This document shows positions 28,925 through 36,158 of a stretch of 64,000 nucleotides of DNA, in pieces (positions within the stretch are counted from its first letter, which is position 1; each line of letters begins with the position of its first letter). Position numbers and translations under genes: made by a program. The stretch comes from Bifidobacterium psychraerophilum. Lineage in GTDB: Bacteria > Actinomycetota > Actinomycetes > Actinomycetales > Bifidobacteriaceae. The notes beneath the pieces were generated by a model. That model was not told the origin of the DNA. It searched no databases and saw only the letters and a program-made list of their open reading frames with translations. The stretch spans positions 186,001-250,000 of the forward strand of contig NZ_JGZI01000009.1 of assembly GCF_000741705.1 (NCBI RefSeq), written 5' to 3'.

Positions 28925-30052
28925 TCAGGTAGACGGGGATGCGTATCCTCTTCCTGCCTCTGCATCATGATCCTGTACCAGAGCGGTCCTGCTCGCCTTG
29001 ATGATCGCTGCTGCGACGGCGTCCAGGGAGGGGGAAGACAGCTTCCATTGCTGCCAGAACAACGGGAGCAGCAGGGGCTCCTGTGGTGAGAGCCGCACCA
29101 GCGTTCCCTCAGGGTACGAGGAAAAACTCGTGGATGGAATCAGGCCCCACCCGTATCCGAGGGCGACGGCGTCGTTGTATCCGATGGATGTGGGGACGAA
29201 ATGCATGGGCGGATGCACCTTGGCATGGGTGATCCTGCGTACGAAGTGGTATTGGAGCTGATCGTCGCGGTCGTATTGCACCAGGGGAGCGAGTTCCAGC
29301 GTCTCCCTGGTCATGCCTTCGGGAAACCAGCGTGAGGCGAATTCGGGGGTTGCTGCGGCAAAGTACGCCATATATCCCAATTTCGTCATCGTGCAGCCCT
29401 GCACCGGTGTCTCTTCGGCTGTGATGGCCGCCATCGCTTCACCCGAACGCAGCATCCGTGAGGAGATGTGTTCATCCTGCCGTTTGATGTCAAGCGCGAT
29501 GGATTGCTGGGCGATTGGCGCCAATGCCGGCAGAACCCAGCCCTCCAGGGAATCCGCATTGACGACGATGCGAATGTTGACGGTGCTGTTGCGCTGCTCA
29601 TTGTCTATGCGCTGCGCAGCCTCCTCCTGGGCGAGGGTGATCTGTCTGGCCAGACGCAGCAGCAGCTGCCCCATAGCGGTTGCCTGCACCGGCTTGCTGC
29701 GCTGGATGACGATGTGACCGACCTGGGATTCCAGGGCTTTGATCCGTTGGCTGATCGCCGACTGCGAGATGTGCAGCTCGTCGGCGGCCGCATCGAAGCT
29801 TCCCTCTTCGATGATGCTTTGCAGCGCCAGCAGCTGTTCGAGCGGGATGGCGCGGATGTTCGCTGACAGGTCCTCGGATTTCAGCTGCGAGATATGTTCC
29901 GATGATGCGTCGGGTATGGACGCTGCCGCGGTCGCCGACGAATTCACGGGGTTGTGGCCGAGTGTGCCGCCCGCTCTATCGCCCGGATTGGCCCCCGGCT
30001 TATCGCCGAGTCTGTCACGGAGTCTGTTGTGATATCCTGAATACTCTCTCAT
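28925..30052 (-). CDS. LysR-family regulator, ArgP-like
   Basis: The 375-aa protein has a LysR winged helix (IPLEQLLALQSIIEEGSFDA, then AADELHISQSAISQRIKALE) that matches ArgP, followed by a periplasmic-binding-like effector domain. ArgP proteins activate arginine/lysine exporter genes. It is divergent from an ArgO/LysE exporter, the classic ArgP target arrangement. The odd feature is about 69 residues before the DNA-binding domain, rich in Gly, Asp, Arg and Pro; ArgP normally starts almost at IPLEQL. I see no in-frame alternative start with a ribosome binding site close to the domain. Confidence 0.8.
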   Translation of the reverse strand: MREYSGYHNRLRDRLGDKPGANPGDRAGGTLGHNPVNSSATAAASIPDASSEHISQLKSEDLSANIRAIPLEQLLALQSIIEEGSFDAAADELHISQSAISQRIKALESQVGHIVIQRSKPVQATAMGQLLLRLARQITLAQEEAAQRIDNEQRNSTVNIRIVVNADSLEGWVLPALAPIAQQSIALDIKRQDEHISSRMLRSGEAMAAITAEETPVQGCTMTKLGYMAYFAAATPEFASRWFPEGMTRETLELAPLVQYDRDDQLQYHFVRRITHAKVHPPMHFVPTSIGYNDAVALGYGWGLIPSTSFSSYPEGTLVRLSPQEPLLLPLFWQQWKLSSPSLDAVAAAIIKASRTALVQDHDAEAGRGYASPST

Positions 30053-30086
30053 ATAAGAGATACTAATGTATTATAAAATAAATTAC

Positions 30087-30116
30087 TTGGACTTACTTGA
30101 ATGGCGAAGCTATTCT
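30087..30116 (+). promoter_or_regulatory. Candidate promoter of the LysE/ArgO exporter gene
   Basis: TTGGAC (30087-30092) and TATTCT (30111-30116) with an 18-base spacer place the transcription start on or next to the ATG at 30123, in a strongly AT-rich divergent spacer. No Shine-Dalgarno motif is present, so the mRNA is probably leaderless. The regulator would bind nearby. Confidence 0.4.
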
Positions 30117-30122
30117 CCAAGT

Positions 30123-30797
30123 ATGAATTCCATTGCCCTCCCCATCCTCATGTCTGGCTTCCTGAGCCAGGCGGGTCTGATCATCGCCGTCGGTGCACAG
30201 AACACCTTCATCATCCGTCAAGGCATTGCGCGCTCGCATGTGCCGCAGATTCTGATGATCTGCATCGCCGCGGATGTGTTGATGATCGCCTTGGGGACCC
30301 AAGGTATGGGCCAGGCAGTGCAAAGCCACCCGATGGTGTTGAAAAGCCTGACGTGGTGCGGTGCCGGAGTGCTGCTGATGTATGGGATCTTCGGCTTCAG
30401 GCGAGCGTGGATACAGTGCCGTGCGATGTGGCTCCAACGGCAGGCCCCGGAAGGGGAGCAGACCCTTGCCGCGTCCTCCGACAATGCCATGGTGAAGCCG
30501 GCGCAGACCTCGTTGAAGAAGAGCATCCTCTCCTGCCTGGGCTTCACCTTCCTGAACCCAAGTGTGTATCTTGATTCCATCGTGCTGCTCGGCAGCATTG
30601 CGGCGACCTATGGCACCGATATGAAATGGTCATTCGCAACAGGTGCGATGCTCTGCAGCGTGGTGTGGTTCCTGCTCCTGGGCTTCATCTCCAGCAAGAT
30701 GGCGAAGCTCTTCAACAGTCGCATTGCCTGGGTGGCTTTGGATGTGACCATCGGCGTGGTCATGGTGCTGTTGTCGGTGCATCTGGTGATGCAGTAG
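30123..30797 (+). CDS. LysE/ArgO-family amino acid exporter
   Basis: The 224-aa membrane protein has the LysE-superfamily N-terminus (LSQAGLIIAVGAQNTFIIRQ) and helices such as LMICIAADVLMIALGT and LGFTFLNPSVYLDSIVLLGS, with about six transmembrane segments. These exporters remove excess arginine or lysine. Start at 30123 (MNSIALPILM) fits the family length. An in-frame ATG at 30066 would add 19 residues. The divergent ArgP-like gene is its likely activator. Confidence 0.85.
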   Translation: MNSIALPILMSGFLSQAGLIIAVGAQNTFIIRQGIARSHVPQILMICIAADVLMIALGTQGMGQAVQSHPMVLKSLTWCGAGVLLMYGIFGFRRAWIQCRAMWLQRQAPEGEQTLAASSDNAMVKPAQTSLKKSILSCLGFTFLNPSVYLDSIVLLGSIAATYGTDMKWSFATGAMLCSVVWFLLLGFISSKMAKLFNSRIAWVALDVTIGVVMVLLSVHLVMQ

Positions 30798-30935
30798 AGA
30801 CGCCCGGGCACCGAGTCCGGACCGGCGCGGCTGTCGCCCGTCATATCGGCTGGTGATGCGCCCGGATCCGGAATAATCGGCGCTTGGTCCCGGTATTGTG
30901 TATAATTGCTCAGGTTGTTCGTAAACAACACGCTT

Positions 30936-31009
30936 GCGGGCGTAGCTCAATGGTAGAGCCTCAGTCTTCCAAACTGATTACGCGGGTTCGATTCCCGTCG
31001 CCCGCTCCA
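30936..31009 (+). tRNA. tRNA-Gly (TCC)
   Basis: The acceptor stem GCGGGCG pairs with CGCCCGC, then T and an encoded CCA. The anticodon arm TCAGT-CTTCCAA-ACTGA presents TCC. The T arm is CGGG-TTCGATT-CCCG. TATAAT at 30901-30906 is a good -10 about 30 bases upstream. A decayed prophage begins directly downstream, so this gene may have been its integration site. Confidence 0.95.
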
Positions 31010-31091
31010 CTCACGAAGTTCAGAAACGCCGGAGTTCCGATGGTGCGGCTCCAGGAGTCCACACGATTCAGTGAAACACAACAAGCGATAA

Positions 31092-31520
31092 TCAGGCGTA
31101 TTGCCTGCGGTCGAGTATCAGTTCGCGATAATCCTTGAGCACCTGTTCGGTGACGTTGAGTTCCACGGCCATCGGGTAGGCCTCGCCCTCATAGATGTTC
31201 TCCAGTGTGGCGTATTCGATCCGGGGGATAAGCAGTGCGGCCGTCTCACGTCTGGTCCTCTGCTCCATGCGTGCTCCCATGATGCCATTGCAGGCATCAT
31301 CGCCGTGCGCCCAATGCACCAGTTCGTGTGTGAGCGCGCAGCGTTTCATCGTATAGGTCATGGCGCGGTCAACGATGATCGTGCTCAGCATGCCGTTGAA
31401 TACCCCTTGAACGTTCTCCGGCAGTTGCGCGCTGCATACGGTCACAGGCAGTGACTCGGCGTATCGCCGTATCTGTCCGTAGGTCATATGCGGGGTGATG
31501 GCGAGGCTATATGGTTCCAT
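31092..31520 (-). CDS. ImmA/IrrE-type metallopeptidase
   Basis: The 142-aa protein contains the zinc-protease motif HELVHWAHGD (HExxH plus a downstream acidic residue), typical of ImmA/IrrE proteins. These cleave or inactivate the phage repressor that is encoded beside them. The start overlaps the end of the repressor gene by 14 bases and a GGAGAG lies just upstream inside that gene, so the pair is one transcript. It reads toward tRNA-Gly. Confidence 0.85.
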   Translation of the reverse strand: MEPYSLAITPHMTYGQIRRYAESLPVTVCSAQLPENVQGVFNGMLSTIIVDRAMTYTMKRCALTHELVHWAHGDDACNGIMGARMEQRTRRETAALLIPRIEYATLENIYEGEAYPMAVELNVTEQVLKDYRELILDRRQYA

Positions 31521-31884
31521 CGCTCTCCATTTCGCGTTCCTTATCGGGGTTGGTGTTTGCTGCGAAACCGTACTCCTGCATGTGGTCGAGAGTCCACTGC
31601 TTCTTTTCCTCCTCGGTCATCGATTCGGGGTTCAAGGTGATGCCGGTCCTATCGATGGCTGCGGTGGCCTTGCGAAGGATCAGAAAGGGGTCGACTCCCA
31701 GGGCCCTGGACAGGGCATCGATGTCACTGGTGGTGAAGTCGGTCTCTCCTCGCATCTTTCTGAAGTATGTTGACCGTCTGATGCCTGATCGCCGTATCAG
31801 CTCTTGCGTTGTCAAACGCGCTTCCTGGCGGGCCTTTTCCATCTCGGTTATCACCGAGTCGCTGAAACTGTCGATCTGTGTCAT
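31507..31884 (-). CDS. XRE-type phage repressor (CI-like)
   Basis: The 125-aa protein has a helix-turn-helix of the XRE/CI class near its N-terminus (LTTQELIRRSGIRRSTYFRK, then MRGETDFTTSDIDALSRALG), and the C-terminal part is short and acidic. It lacks a LexA-type self-cleavage domain. Together with the overlapping ImmA-like protease it forms an ICEBs1-like immunity pair. Several operator-like repeats lie in the divergent spacer just before its start. Confidence 0.82.
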   Translation of the reverse strand: MTQIDSFSDSVITEMEKARQEARLTTQELIRRSGIRRSTYFRKMRGETDFTTSDIDALSRALGVDPFLILRKATAAIDRTGITLNPESMTEEEKKQWTLDHMQEYGFAANTNPDKEREMESDGTI

Positions 31885-31900
31885 AGCATCATCTAATCCT

Positions 31901-31990
31901 ATTTATGGGACTTTATCAATAGCATCCCACTATAAGTTGACAAAAAGTACCATAAATGGGACTATTACTTTGTGCCAAAAATGGGACTGC
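31901..31990. promoter_or_regulatory. Repressor operator cluster and divergent promoter region
   Basis: ATGGGACT occurs at 31905-31912, 31956-31963 and 31981-31988, each after an A/T-rich run, and a related site in the opposite direction (AGTGGGATG, minus strand) lies at about 31923-31931. TTGACA at 31937-31942 is a rightward -35 whose -10 would overlap the second site. Repeated sites over divergent promoters beside a CI-like gene point to operators. Confidence 0.55.
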
Positions 31991-32076
31991 TGAACGTTGT
32001 CATCGCTTTCTGAAGGAGGGGACATCACGTAACGGCGTCTCGGAGGTACCCGGTTACCGCAGCAACACGGAATCGG

Positions 32077-32325
32077 ATGACTGCGGCCGTTGCAGAGCAT
32101 GGTCCGAGCGGTCCGCCCCTGGCTTCGGAGTTTCGGGATCAGGGCGGGGATGAGGCACGGGCCACGGCGAGAATTGCCGCAAGTGAGGCAGTGGGGAGAT
32201 ACATGGAGAGGGTGATCATTTCGATACTTCAACGACGATGCACGATCGGCGCTTGCGCATTGAAGCCGATGGGTGCACGGAACTGCGATGTGAAGATGCC
32301 GATTGGATGGAGGGATGATGAGTAA
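32077..32325 (+). CDS. Possible small phage protein
   Basis: An open frame of 82 residues, or 40 if translation starts at the ATG at 32202 (GGGGAGA lies 3 bases upstream), ends in TAA overlapping the start of the next gene by 8 bases. The part ARIAASEAVGRYMERVIISI looks helical. I recognise no family. The overlap with the next start and the forward phage promoter are the only support. The rest of 31,885-32,314 is regulatory or empty as far as I can see. Confidence 0.25.
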   Translation: MTAAVAEHGPSGPPLASEFRDQGGDEARATARIAASEAVGRYMERVIISILQRRCTIGACALKPMGARNCDVKMPIGWRDDE

Positions 32326-33112
32326 TAGCCGGACAGCGTCGTTCGATTGTCCGATCTGCAGTGTCGGAATCGCGGAGGCGGGTGTGTGTGGAGGCTGCGT
32401 CACCGATCTGGGACGTATATTGCGTCATCTGGCTGTTCGCCTGCCTGACCTACGTCTCCTGGCCGCGAAGAAGGCTTCGGTTATGGCGCGTGAAGCAGGG
32501 CACGGCACGCGTACGGTGGCTCCGATCCCATTGAATGCGAATGCCTGGCAGTTGCAGCAAAGCATCGAGAAGTTCGCCGTCATGCTGGCCGCAGCACTCG
32601 GCTTGCCCCATCGGCGACTGCCGGCCGAAAGCCTGCTCAAAGGCGCGGCGCAGCGAGCTGACATCCTCATGCAACGCAAGGATGCGCGATACATCCATCG
32701 TCTGGCGTCCACTGCGGCCAGACGTCTCGATCGGCAGCTGGAGCCACCGGAATCACGCATCCTCATCGGGCAATGCCCCGACTGCGGTGACGATATCTGG
32801 TCAAGCGAGGCTGACCTCACAGCGGGATACCAGCCTTGCGCCTGTGGGCAGACCCTTGATCTTACGGCGGTCCAGGAACAACGCGTTCTTAAACTCGCCA
32901 TATCCAACGCACGCGGTACCGCGGCTGCGCTCAGCAAAGTATTCAAAGGATGCGGGATCGCCATCAACCGTCTGACGATCACCCAATGGAAGCGGCGCGG
33001 CATCATCGCTGCAGTGGGGATCAGGATGGACGGCCTGTCTTTCTGCTGTGGGATGTGTGGCGGGCGTATAAGCGCTAGCGCCACAGGGCGGCCGGCATGT
33101 CAGACAGCATGA
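32318..33112 (+). CDS. Phage zinc-ribbon/HTH protein with a C-terminal frameshift
   Basis: The 264-residue frame has CPICSVGIAEAGVCGGC near its N-terminus and a second zinc-ribbon-like CPDCGDDIW...CACG in the middle. An HTH-like segment follows (AALSKVFKGCGIAINRLTIT, then QWKRRGIIAAVG). Proteins like this occur in actinobacterial phages, function unknown. After GIIAAVG the frame becomes implausible. The frame shifted by one base continues with DQDGRPVFLLWDVWRAYKR and stops at 33076-33078. The break is in GGGG at 33016-33019, where one more G would restore one frame. Start choice (32315 or 32318) follows GGAGGG. Confidence 0.65.
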   Translation: MSNSRTASFDCPICSVGIAEAGVCGGCVTDLGRILRHLAVRLPDLRLLAAKKASVMAREAGHGTRTVAPIPLNANAWQLQQSIEKFAVMLAAALGLPHRRLPAESLLKGAAQRADILMQRKDARYIHRLASTAARRLDRQLEPPESRILIGQCPDCGDDIWSSEADLTAGYQPCACGQTLDLTAVQEQRVLKLAISNARGTAAALSKVFKGCGIAINRLTITQWKRRGIIAAVGIRMDGLSFCCGMCGGRISASATGRPACQTA

Positions 33113-33238
33113 TATTCGAATGCCGGTCGGCGCTCTGCCTCCACTGATCGCTAAGGGGCCCTCCGGCAACTGTCATCATTATTTGCACCCAGGTGCTGTC
33201 ATCGTAAGAATGTCTATTGTTGGTTCATATTCACATGA

Positions 33239-33268
33239 GGGGTTCGGGAGAAATCCTGAGCCCCTTTC
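33239..33268 (+). terminator. Terminator-like hairpin in the prophage
   Basis: GGGGTTCGGGA (33239-33249) pairs with TCCTGAGCCCC (33254-33264), with two wobble pairs, around a GAAA tetraloop, and TTT follows. It sits in the 322-base gene-free stretch 33,113-33,434, which I read as the place where most of the phage was deleted. I see no other gene in that stretch. Confidence 0.65.
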
Positions 33269-33434
33269 TGATACCCGTCTTGGATGGGAGGGGAACCGTG
33301 ATTCCCGATACGGTGTCATTCCGTGCCCGTCGCTGATGGATCGTCGCAGGACGGTGGATGGACCTTGGAACATCTGCATGATACGGGCCGCCGTATTCAA
33401 TGTCCGGCCATTCGCGAGCGGTAAGGAGCATGAT

Positions 33435-33752
33435 ATGGATTCTCTTGTTGCGCATGTGCTCGCTTGGGTGGCGACGACGGCGCTCGGGGCTCTCGCGGGT
33501 TTTCTCGTTTCTTTGCTGCGTCGCCAGTTCGGACGTGAGAAGGCTCTTGCCAAAGGGATGAGTGTGCTGCTGCGCGGACGTCTCGTCGATATCCACCGCA
33601 GATATGTGGTGGAGGGGAAGCCCTGCACCGTGGATGTGAAAGAGGAAGCGGATGAGGTATATGCCGCCTACCACGGTTTGGGTGGGAACGGCACAGGTAC
33701 GCATCTGCATGACGAGATCATGGAGGCCCACATCTCCCGGAAACGTCAATAA
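33435..33752 (+). CDS. Small phage membrane-anchored protein of the lysis region
   Basis: The 105-aa protein has one N-terminal transmembrane helix (VAHVLAWVATTALGALAGFL) and a basic cytoplasmic domain with GMSVLLRGRLVDIHRRYVVE and YAAYHGLGGNGTGTHLHDEI. Proteins of this pattern are common just before holin genes in Gram-positive phages. The role is unknown. Start at 33435 follows TAAGGAG. An upstream continuation of the frame is not phage-like. Confidence 0.7.
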   Translation: MDSLVAHVLAWVATTALGALAGFLVSLLRRQFGREKALAKGMSVLLRGRLVDIHRRYVVEGKPCTVDVKEEADEVYAAYHGLGGNGTGTHLHDEIMEAHISRKRQ

Positions 33753-33769
33753 GTCGATCTCAACGAATC

Positions 33770-33796
33770 AAAGCCCTCGGCAACCCCGGGGGCTTT
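33770..33796 (+). terminator. Terminator-like hairpin before the holin gene
   Basis: AAAGCCCTCGG (33770-33780) and CCGGGGGCTTT (33786-33796) pair over 11 bp with one wobble and a 5-base loop. It lies between the small membrane protein and the holin. Confidence 0.6.
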
Positions 33797-33823
33797 CGCA
33801 TATCTGCACAAAGGAGTAACACG

Positions 33824-34252
33824 ATGATTTTCACACTCGCATTTTGGAAGGATGCGATCATCCGGGCCGTCAAGACCTTCGCACAGTCCGCGGTCGCCGT
33901 GCTTGCGGCAGGAGCGACAGGGCTTCTGGGCACGGATTGGATGCAGCTGCTCAGCGTGGCAGGCCTGGCCGCTGTGGTGTCCCTGCTGACCAGCATCGCC
34001 TCAGGTGATTCGATCGGCACCGCATATGCGCTCGCCCCCGGCGTTGCAGTTGCGCCAGTGGAATCAAACCCTCCTACGCGGGCTGCCGTCACCCAAGCCG
34101 ATGTCGTGGTCCCGGGAACCGAGGGTGCCGGCGCGGCGGAGATATCCGATGCCGCCATCGCCGGTCTCGCGGCAAGCATGCCGACCATGGCAACTGGCGC
34201 CACATCCGCAGCAATTGGCGGTATGGCGGCTGCGGCACCTACGGCGGCCTGA
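33824..34252 (+). CDS. Phage holin, r1t type
   Basis: The 142-aa protein begins MIFTLAFWKDAIIRAVKTFA and continues QSAVAVLAAGATGLLGTDWM, QLLSVAGLAAVVSLLTSIAS, the pattern of r1t-type holins with two membrane helices. A long Ala-rich C-terminal tail follows. Holins open the membrane to let endolysin reach the wall. AAGGAG precedes the ATG. The first endolysin gene starts 1 base after its stop. Confidence 0.85.
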   Translation: MIFTLAFWKDAIIRAVKTFAQSAVAVLAAGATGLLGTDWMQLLSVAGLAAVVSLLTSIASGDSIGTAYALAPGVAVAPVESNPPTRAAVTQADVVVPGTEGAGAAEISDAAIAGLAASMPTMATGATSAAIGGMAAAAPTAA

Positions 34253-34253
34253 C

Positions 34254-34982
34254 ATGGCCGGCAATCCTGGGGTGCTCGTGAAGCGCATGGTCTACTGGTG
34301 CCGTGATGTGAGCCTGGGATACTCGCAGTCCGATCGTTGGGACATTCGCCCGGGTGGCAATGCCGACTGCTCGAGTCTGGTGATCCATTGTCTCAGGGAG
34401 GCCGGGTTCGATACGGGGTCTGCCTCGTATACGGGCAATATGAGCGCGCAGCTCACCGCCCGCGGCTGGCGGCGCATCCCAGCCGACGGCAAGCCACGGG
34501 CGGGCGACATCCTCCTGAACGACGTGCACCACGTCGCCATTTACATCGGTAACGGGCAGCTGGCACAGGCGTCGATCAGCGAGCATGGCACCGCATACGG
34601 GTCCGGGGGCGACCAGACCGGCCAGGAGACCAATATCCGCAATTACTACAACTACCCGTGGAACTGCTACCTGCGATACACGGGCATCCCCAATACCGCA
34701 CCCGCCGACAATAGGGCGGTTTCGTCCCAATCTCTCAACAACGACGTGGAAAGCGTGATATCAGCCATGAATGCTACGCATGTCATCTTCGAATACCAAG
34801 GCGGCCTGTACATCGCCAATATGCTTGCGGGCACCTATACCCACATTCCCAATCCCCAGGCTTTCACGGACCGCGTGCAGGCGTTGAAACGCGTCGGCGC
34901 GAAAGTCGCGGAGTGGAAGCACTACACCGTCACCGGATCGAACAGAATCGGGGATATCCATGCCTTCGGCGTGCCCGCCTGA
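34254..34982 (+). CDS. Phage endolysin, Amidase_5 type (copy 1)
   Basis: The 242-aa protein has an NlpC/P60-clan catalytic domain (about 1-145) related to the Amidase_5 family of phage lysins: RWDIRPGGNADCSSLVIHCL with Cys39 as nucleophile, GDILLNDVHHVAIYIGNG with the catalytic His, and a closing YNYPWNCYLRYTG. The C-terminal part (about 165-242) is different from copy 2 and is probably a wall-binding domain. Start at 34254 gives the same N-terminus as copy 2 (KRMVYWCRDVSLGY against ERMRYWCLDVSLGY). Confidence 0.85.
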   Translation: MAGNPGVLVKRMVYWCRDVSLGYSQSDRWDIRPGGNADCSSLVIHCLREAGFDTGSASYTGNMSAQLTARGWRRIPADGKPRAGDILLNDVHHVAIYIGNGQLAQASISEHGTAYGSGGDQTGQETNIRNYYNYPWNCYLRYTGIPNTAPADNRAVSSQSLNNDVESVISAMNATHVIFEYQGGLYIANMLAGTYTHIPNPQAFTDRVQALKRVGAKVAEWKHYTVTGSNRIGDIHAFGVPA

Positions 34983-35039
34983 GGTCCGGTGCTCGATAAT
35001 CAAGATTTGCACGGCCAACGTCGGTCGCGCGCAAACTGT

Positions 35040-35067
35040 GCCTCGTCCTTCCCAGGACGGGGCATTT
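35040..35067 (+). terminator. Hairpin between the two endolysin genes
   Basis: GCCTCGTCCT (35040-35049) pairs with AGGACGGGGC (35054-35063), with one wobble, around a TCCC loop, followed by ATTTG. It lies in the 139-base spacer between the paralogues and probably ends transcription of copy 1. Confidence 0.6.
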
Positions 35068-35121
35068 GCAATAACCACAACACAAGAAGGAGAAATCCAT
35101 TGACAAAGACAGGAGGCAAGC

Positions 35122-35856
35122 ATGGCGAATATCCAGAAGCTGATTGAGCGCATGCGCTACTGGTGCCTTGACGTGAGTCTGGGATATGACCAGACGAATC
35201 GTTGGGACATCAGGCCGGGCGGTGAGGCGGACTGTTCCAGTCTCGTGATCCACTGCCTGCAGGAGGCCGGCTTCGATACGGGGGCTGCCTCGTATACGGG
35301 CGATATGAGCGCTGCGCTGACCGCAAGAGGTTGGGTCAGGCTGCCCAACAACGGCAGTCCGCAGGCGGGAGACATCCTGCTGAACGATGCGGACCACGTC
35401 GCCGTCTACCTTGGCGGCGGGCAGCTTGCGCAGGCATCGTACGACGAGAACCACCGGGCATCAGGAGGTGCTTCCGGTGACCAGACGGGGCATGAGACCA
35501 ACGTCAGCCCCTATTACAACTTCCCGTGGAACTGCTACCTGCGGTACACGGGGTCACAAGATAACAACGATACAAACACAGATACAGAAGGAGAAATCAC
35601 AATGGCAATAGCATACGGTTCAGATCAGTTCAAGGGACTCAAGTTCTGGGATGGCGTGCATAAGCCCGTCGGCATCGGGCATCCCGATGAGCTCAACGCG
35701 GTCAGCAAGGCTTTCAAGGCAGCAACGGGCAAGGATCTGCCGCTGATTACCTTTGATGGCGCATGGATCGTGCGTTTCGAGTCTCTCGCGGGACGTAGCG
35801 AGGACAATCAGAACACCACGATCATCAACGCGGTCAAGACCGCGCTGGGCAAGTGA
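35122..35856 (+). CDS. Phage endolysin, Amidase_5 type (copy 2)
   Basis: The 244-aa paralogue of the preceding lysin keeps the catalytic half with RWDIRPGGEADCSSLVIHCL (Cys38), ILLNDADHVAVYLGGGQ and YNFPWNCYLRYTG. A short Asn/Asp/Thr-rich linker and a different C-terminal module follow (MAIAYGSDQFKGLKFWDGVH; DLPLITFDGAWIVRFESLAG). The GAAGGAGAAA before the second module resembles a ribosome binding site, so the module could also be made as a separate protein from the ATG at 35602. It is followed by a 56-aa gene overlapping its stop by 4 bases. Confidence 0.83.
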   Translation: MANIQKLIERMRYWCLDVSLGYDQTNRWDIRPGGEADCSSLVIHCLQEAGFDTGAASYTGDMSAALTARGWVRLPNNGSPQAGDILLNDADHVAVYLGGGQLAQASYDENHRASGGASGDQTGHETNVSPYYNFPWNCYLRYTGSQDNNDTNTDTEGEITMAIAYGSDQFKGLKFWDGVHKPVGIGHPDELNAVSKAFKAATGKDLPLITFDGAWIVRFESLAGRSEDNQNTTIINAVKTALGK

Positions 35857-36023
35857 GTGATCATATCCGCATTGGCACGATCGGCACTGTCGACTATGAC
35901 GGCCATGGTATTGTGACCGCGTCGATCGAGCATCCGATGACCGTTGATTCGCTTCCGGACGTTCTCCGTTTGGCAGGGCATTACAATCTTGCCAGGCAGG
36001 CCGAGGAAGACGGCCAGGAGTGA
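35853..36023 (+). CDS. Small prophage protein, 56 aa, GTG start
   Basis: A GTG at 35853 overlaps the stop of the second endolysin (GTGA) and opens a frame of 56 codons to TGA at 36021-36023. The product starts MSDHIRIGTIGTVDYDGHGI and ends in an acidic ARQAEEDGQE. I recognise no family. Translational coupling, normal codon use and the terminator 22 bases later argue that it is real. Confidence 0.6.
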   Translation: MSDHIRIGTIGTVDYDGHGIVTASIEHPMTVDSLPDVLRLAGHYNLARQAEEDGQE

Positions 36024-36045
36024 ACTCTTCGGTACCGCAATGAGC

Positions 36046-36092
36046 AGGCCCCCGTTTTCGGCTCACGCCGGAAACGGGGGCCTTATTGTGTT
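36046..36092 (+). terminator. Terminator at the end of the lysis operon
   Basis: AGGCCCCCGTTTTC (36046-36059) pairs with GAAACGGGGGCCT (36071-36083), with one bulged base, and is followed by TATTGTGTTT. It closes the prophage block. Confidence 0.85.
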
Positions 36093-36158
36093 TCCGGCGC
36101 GACGCGAATGTACATTTGGTGGTGGTGCTGATCATTCCTTGAGGATCGTGGGTGGAAC

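Larger units (their letters stand above)
31010..36092 (+). mobile_element. Decayed prophage remnant: immunity and lysis modules
   Basis: The block lies directly after tRNA-Gly. It holds an ImmA-type protease and CI-like repressor on the minus strand, divergent repeated operator-like sites, a zinc-ribbon/HTH gene with a frameshift, then a holin-type lysis cassette with two endolysins, ending at a strong terminator. No integrase, terminase, portal, capsid or tail genes are present. I looked for a second copy of the tRNA-Gly 3' end near 36 kb and did not see one, so the right boundary is only approximate. Most of the phage appears deleted between about 33.1 and 33.4 kb. Confidence 0.75.

Noticed and set aside
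31930..32403. A 157-residue minus-strand frame across the prophage early region
   Set aside because: It is rich in Pro, Ser, His and Cys without any motif, and it crosses the operator sites and promoter of the opposite strand.
30936..36100. A direct repeat of the tRNA-Gly 3' end as an attR site
   Set aside because: I read the stretch to 36.1 kb and found no copy of the GGTTCGATTCCCG core, so integration at this tRNA stays an inference.
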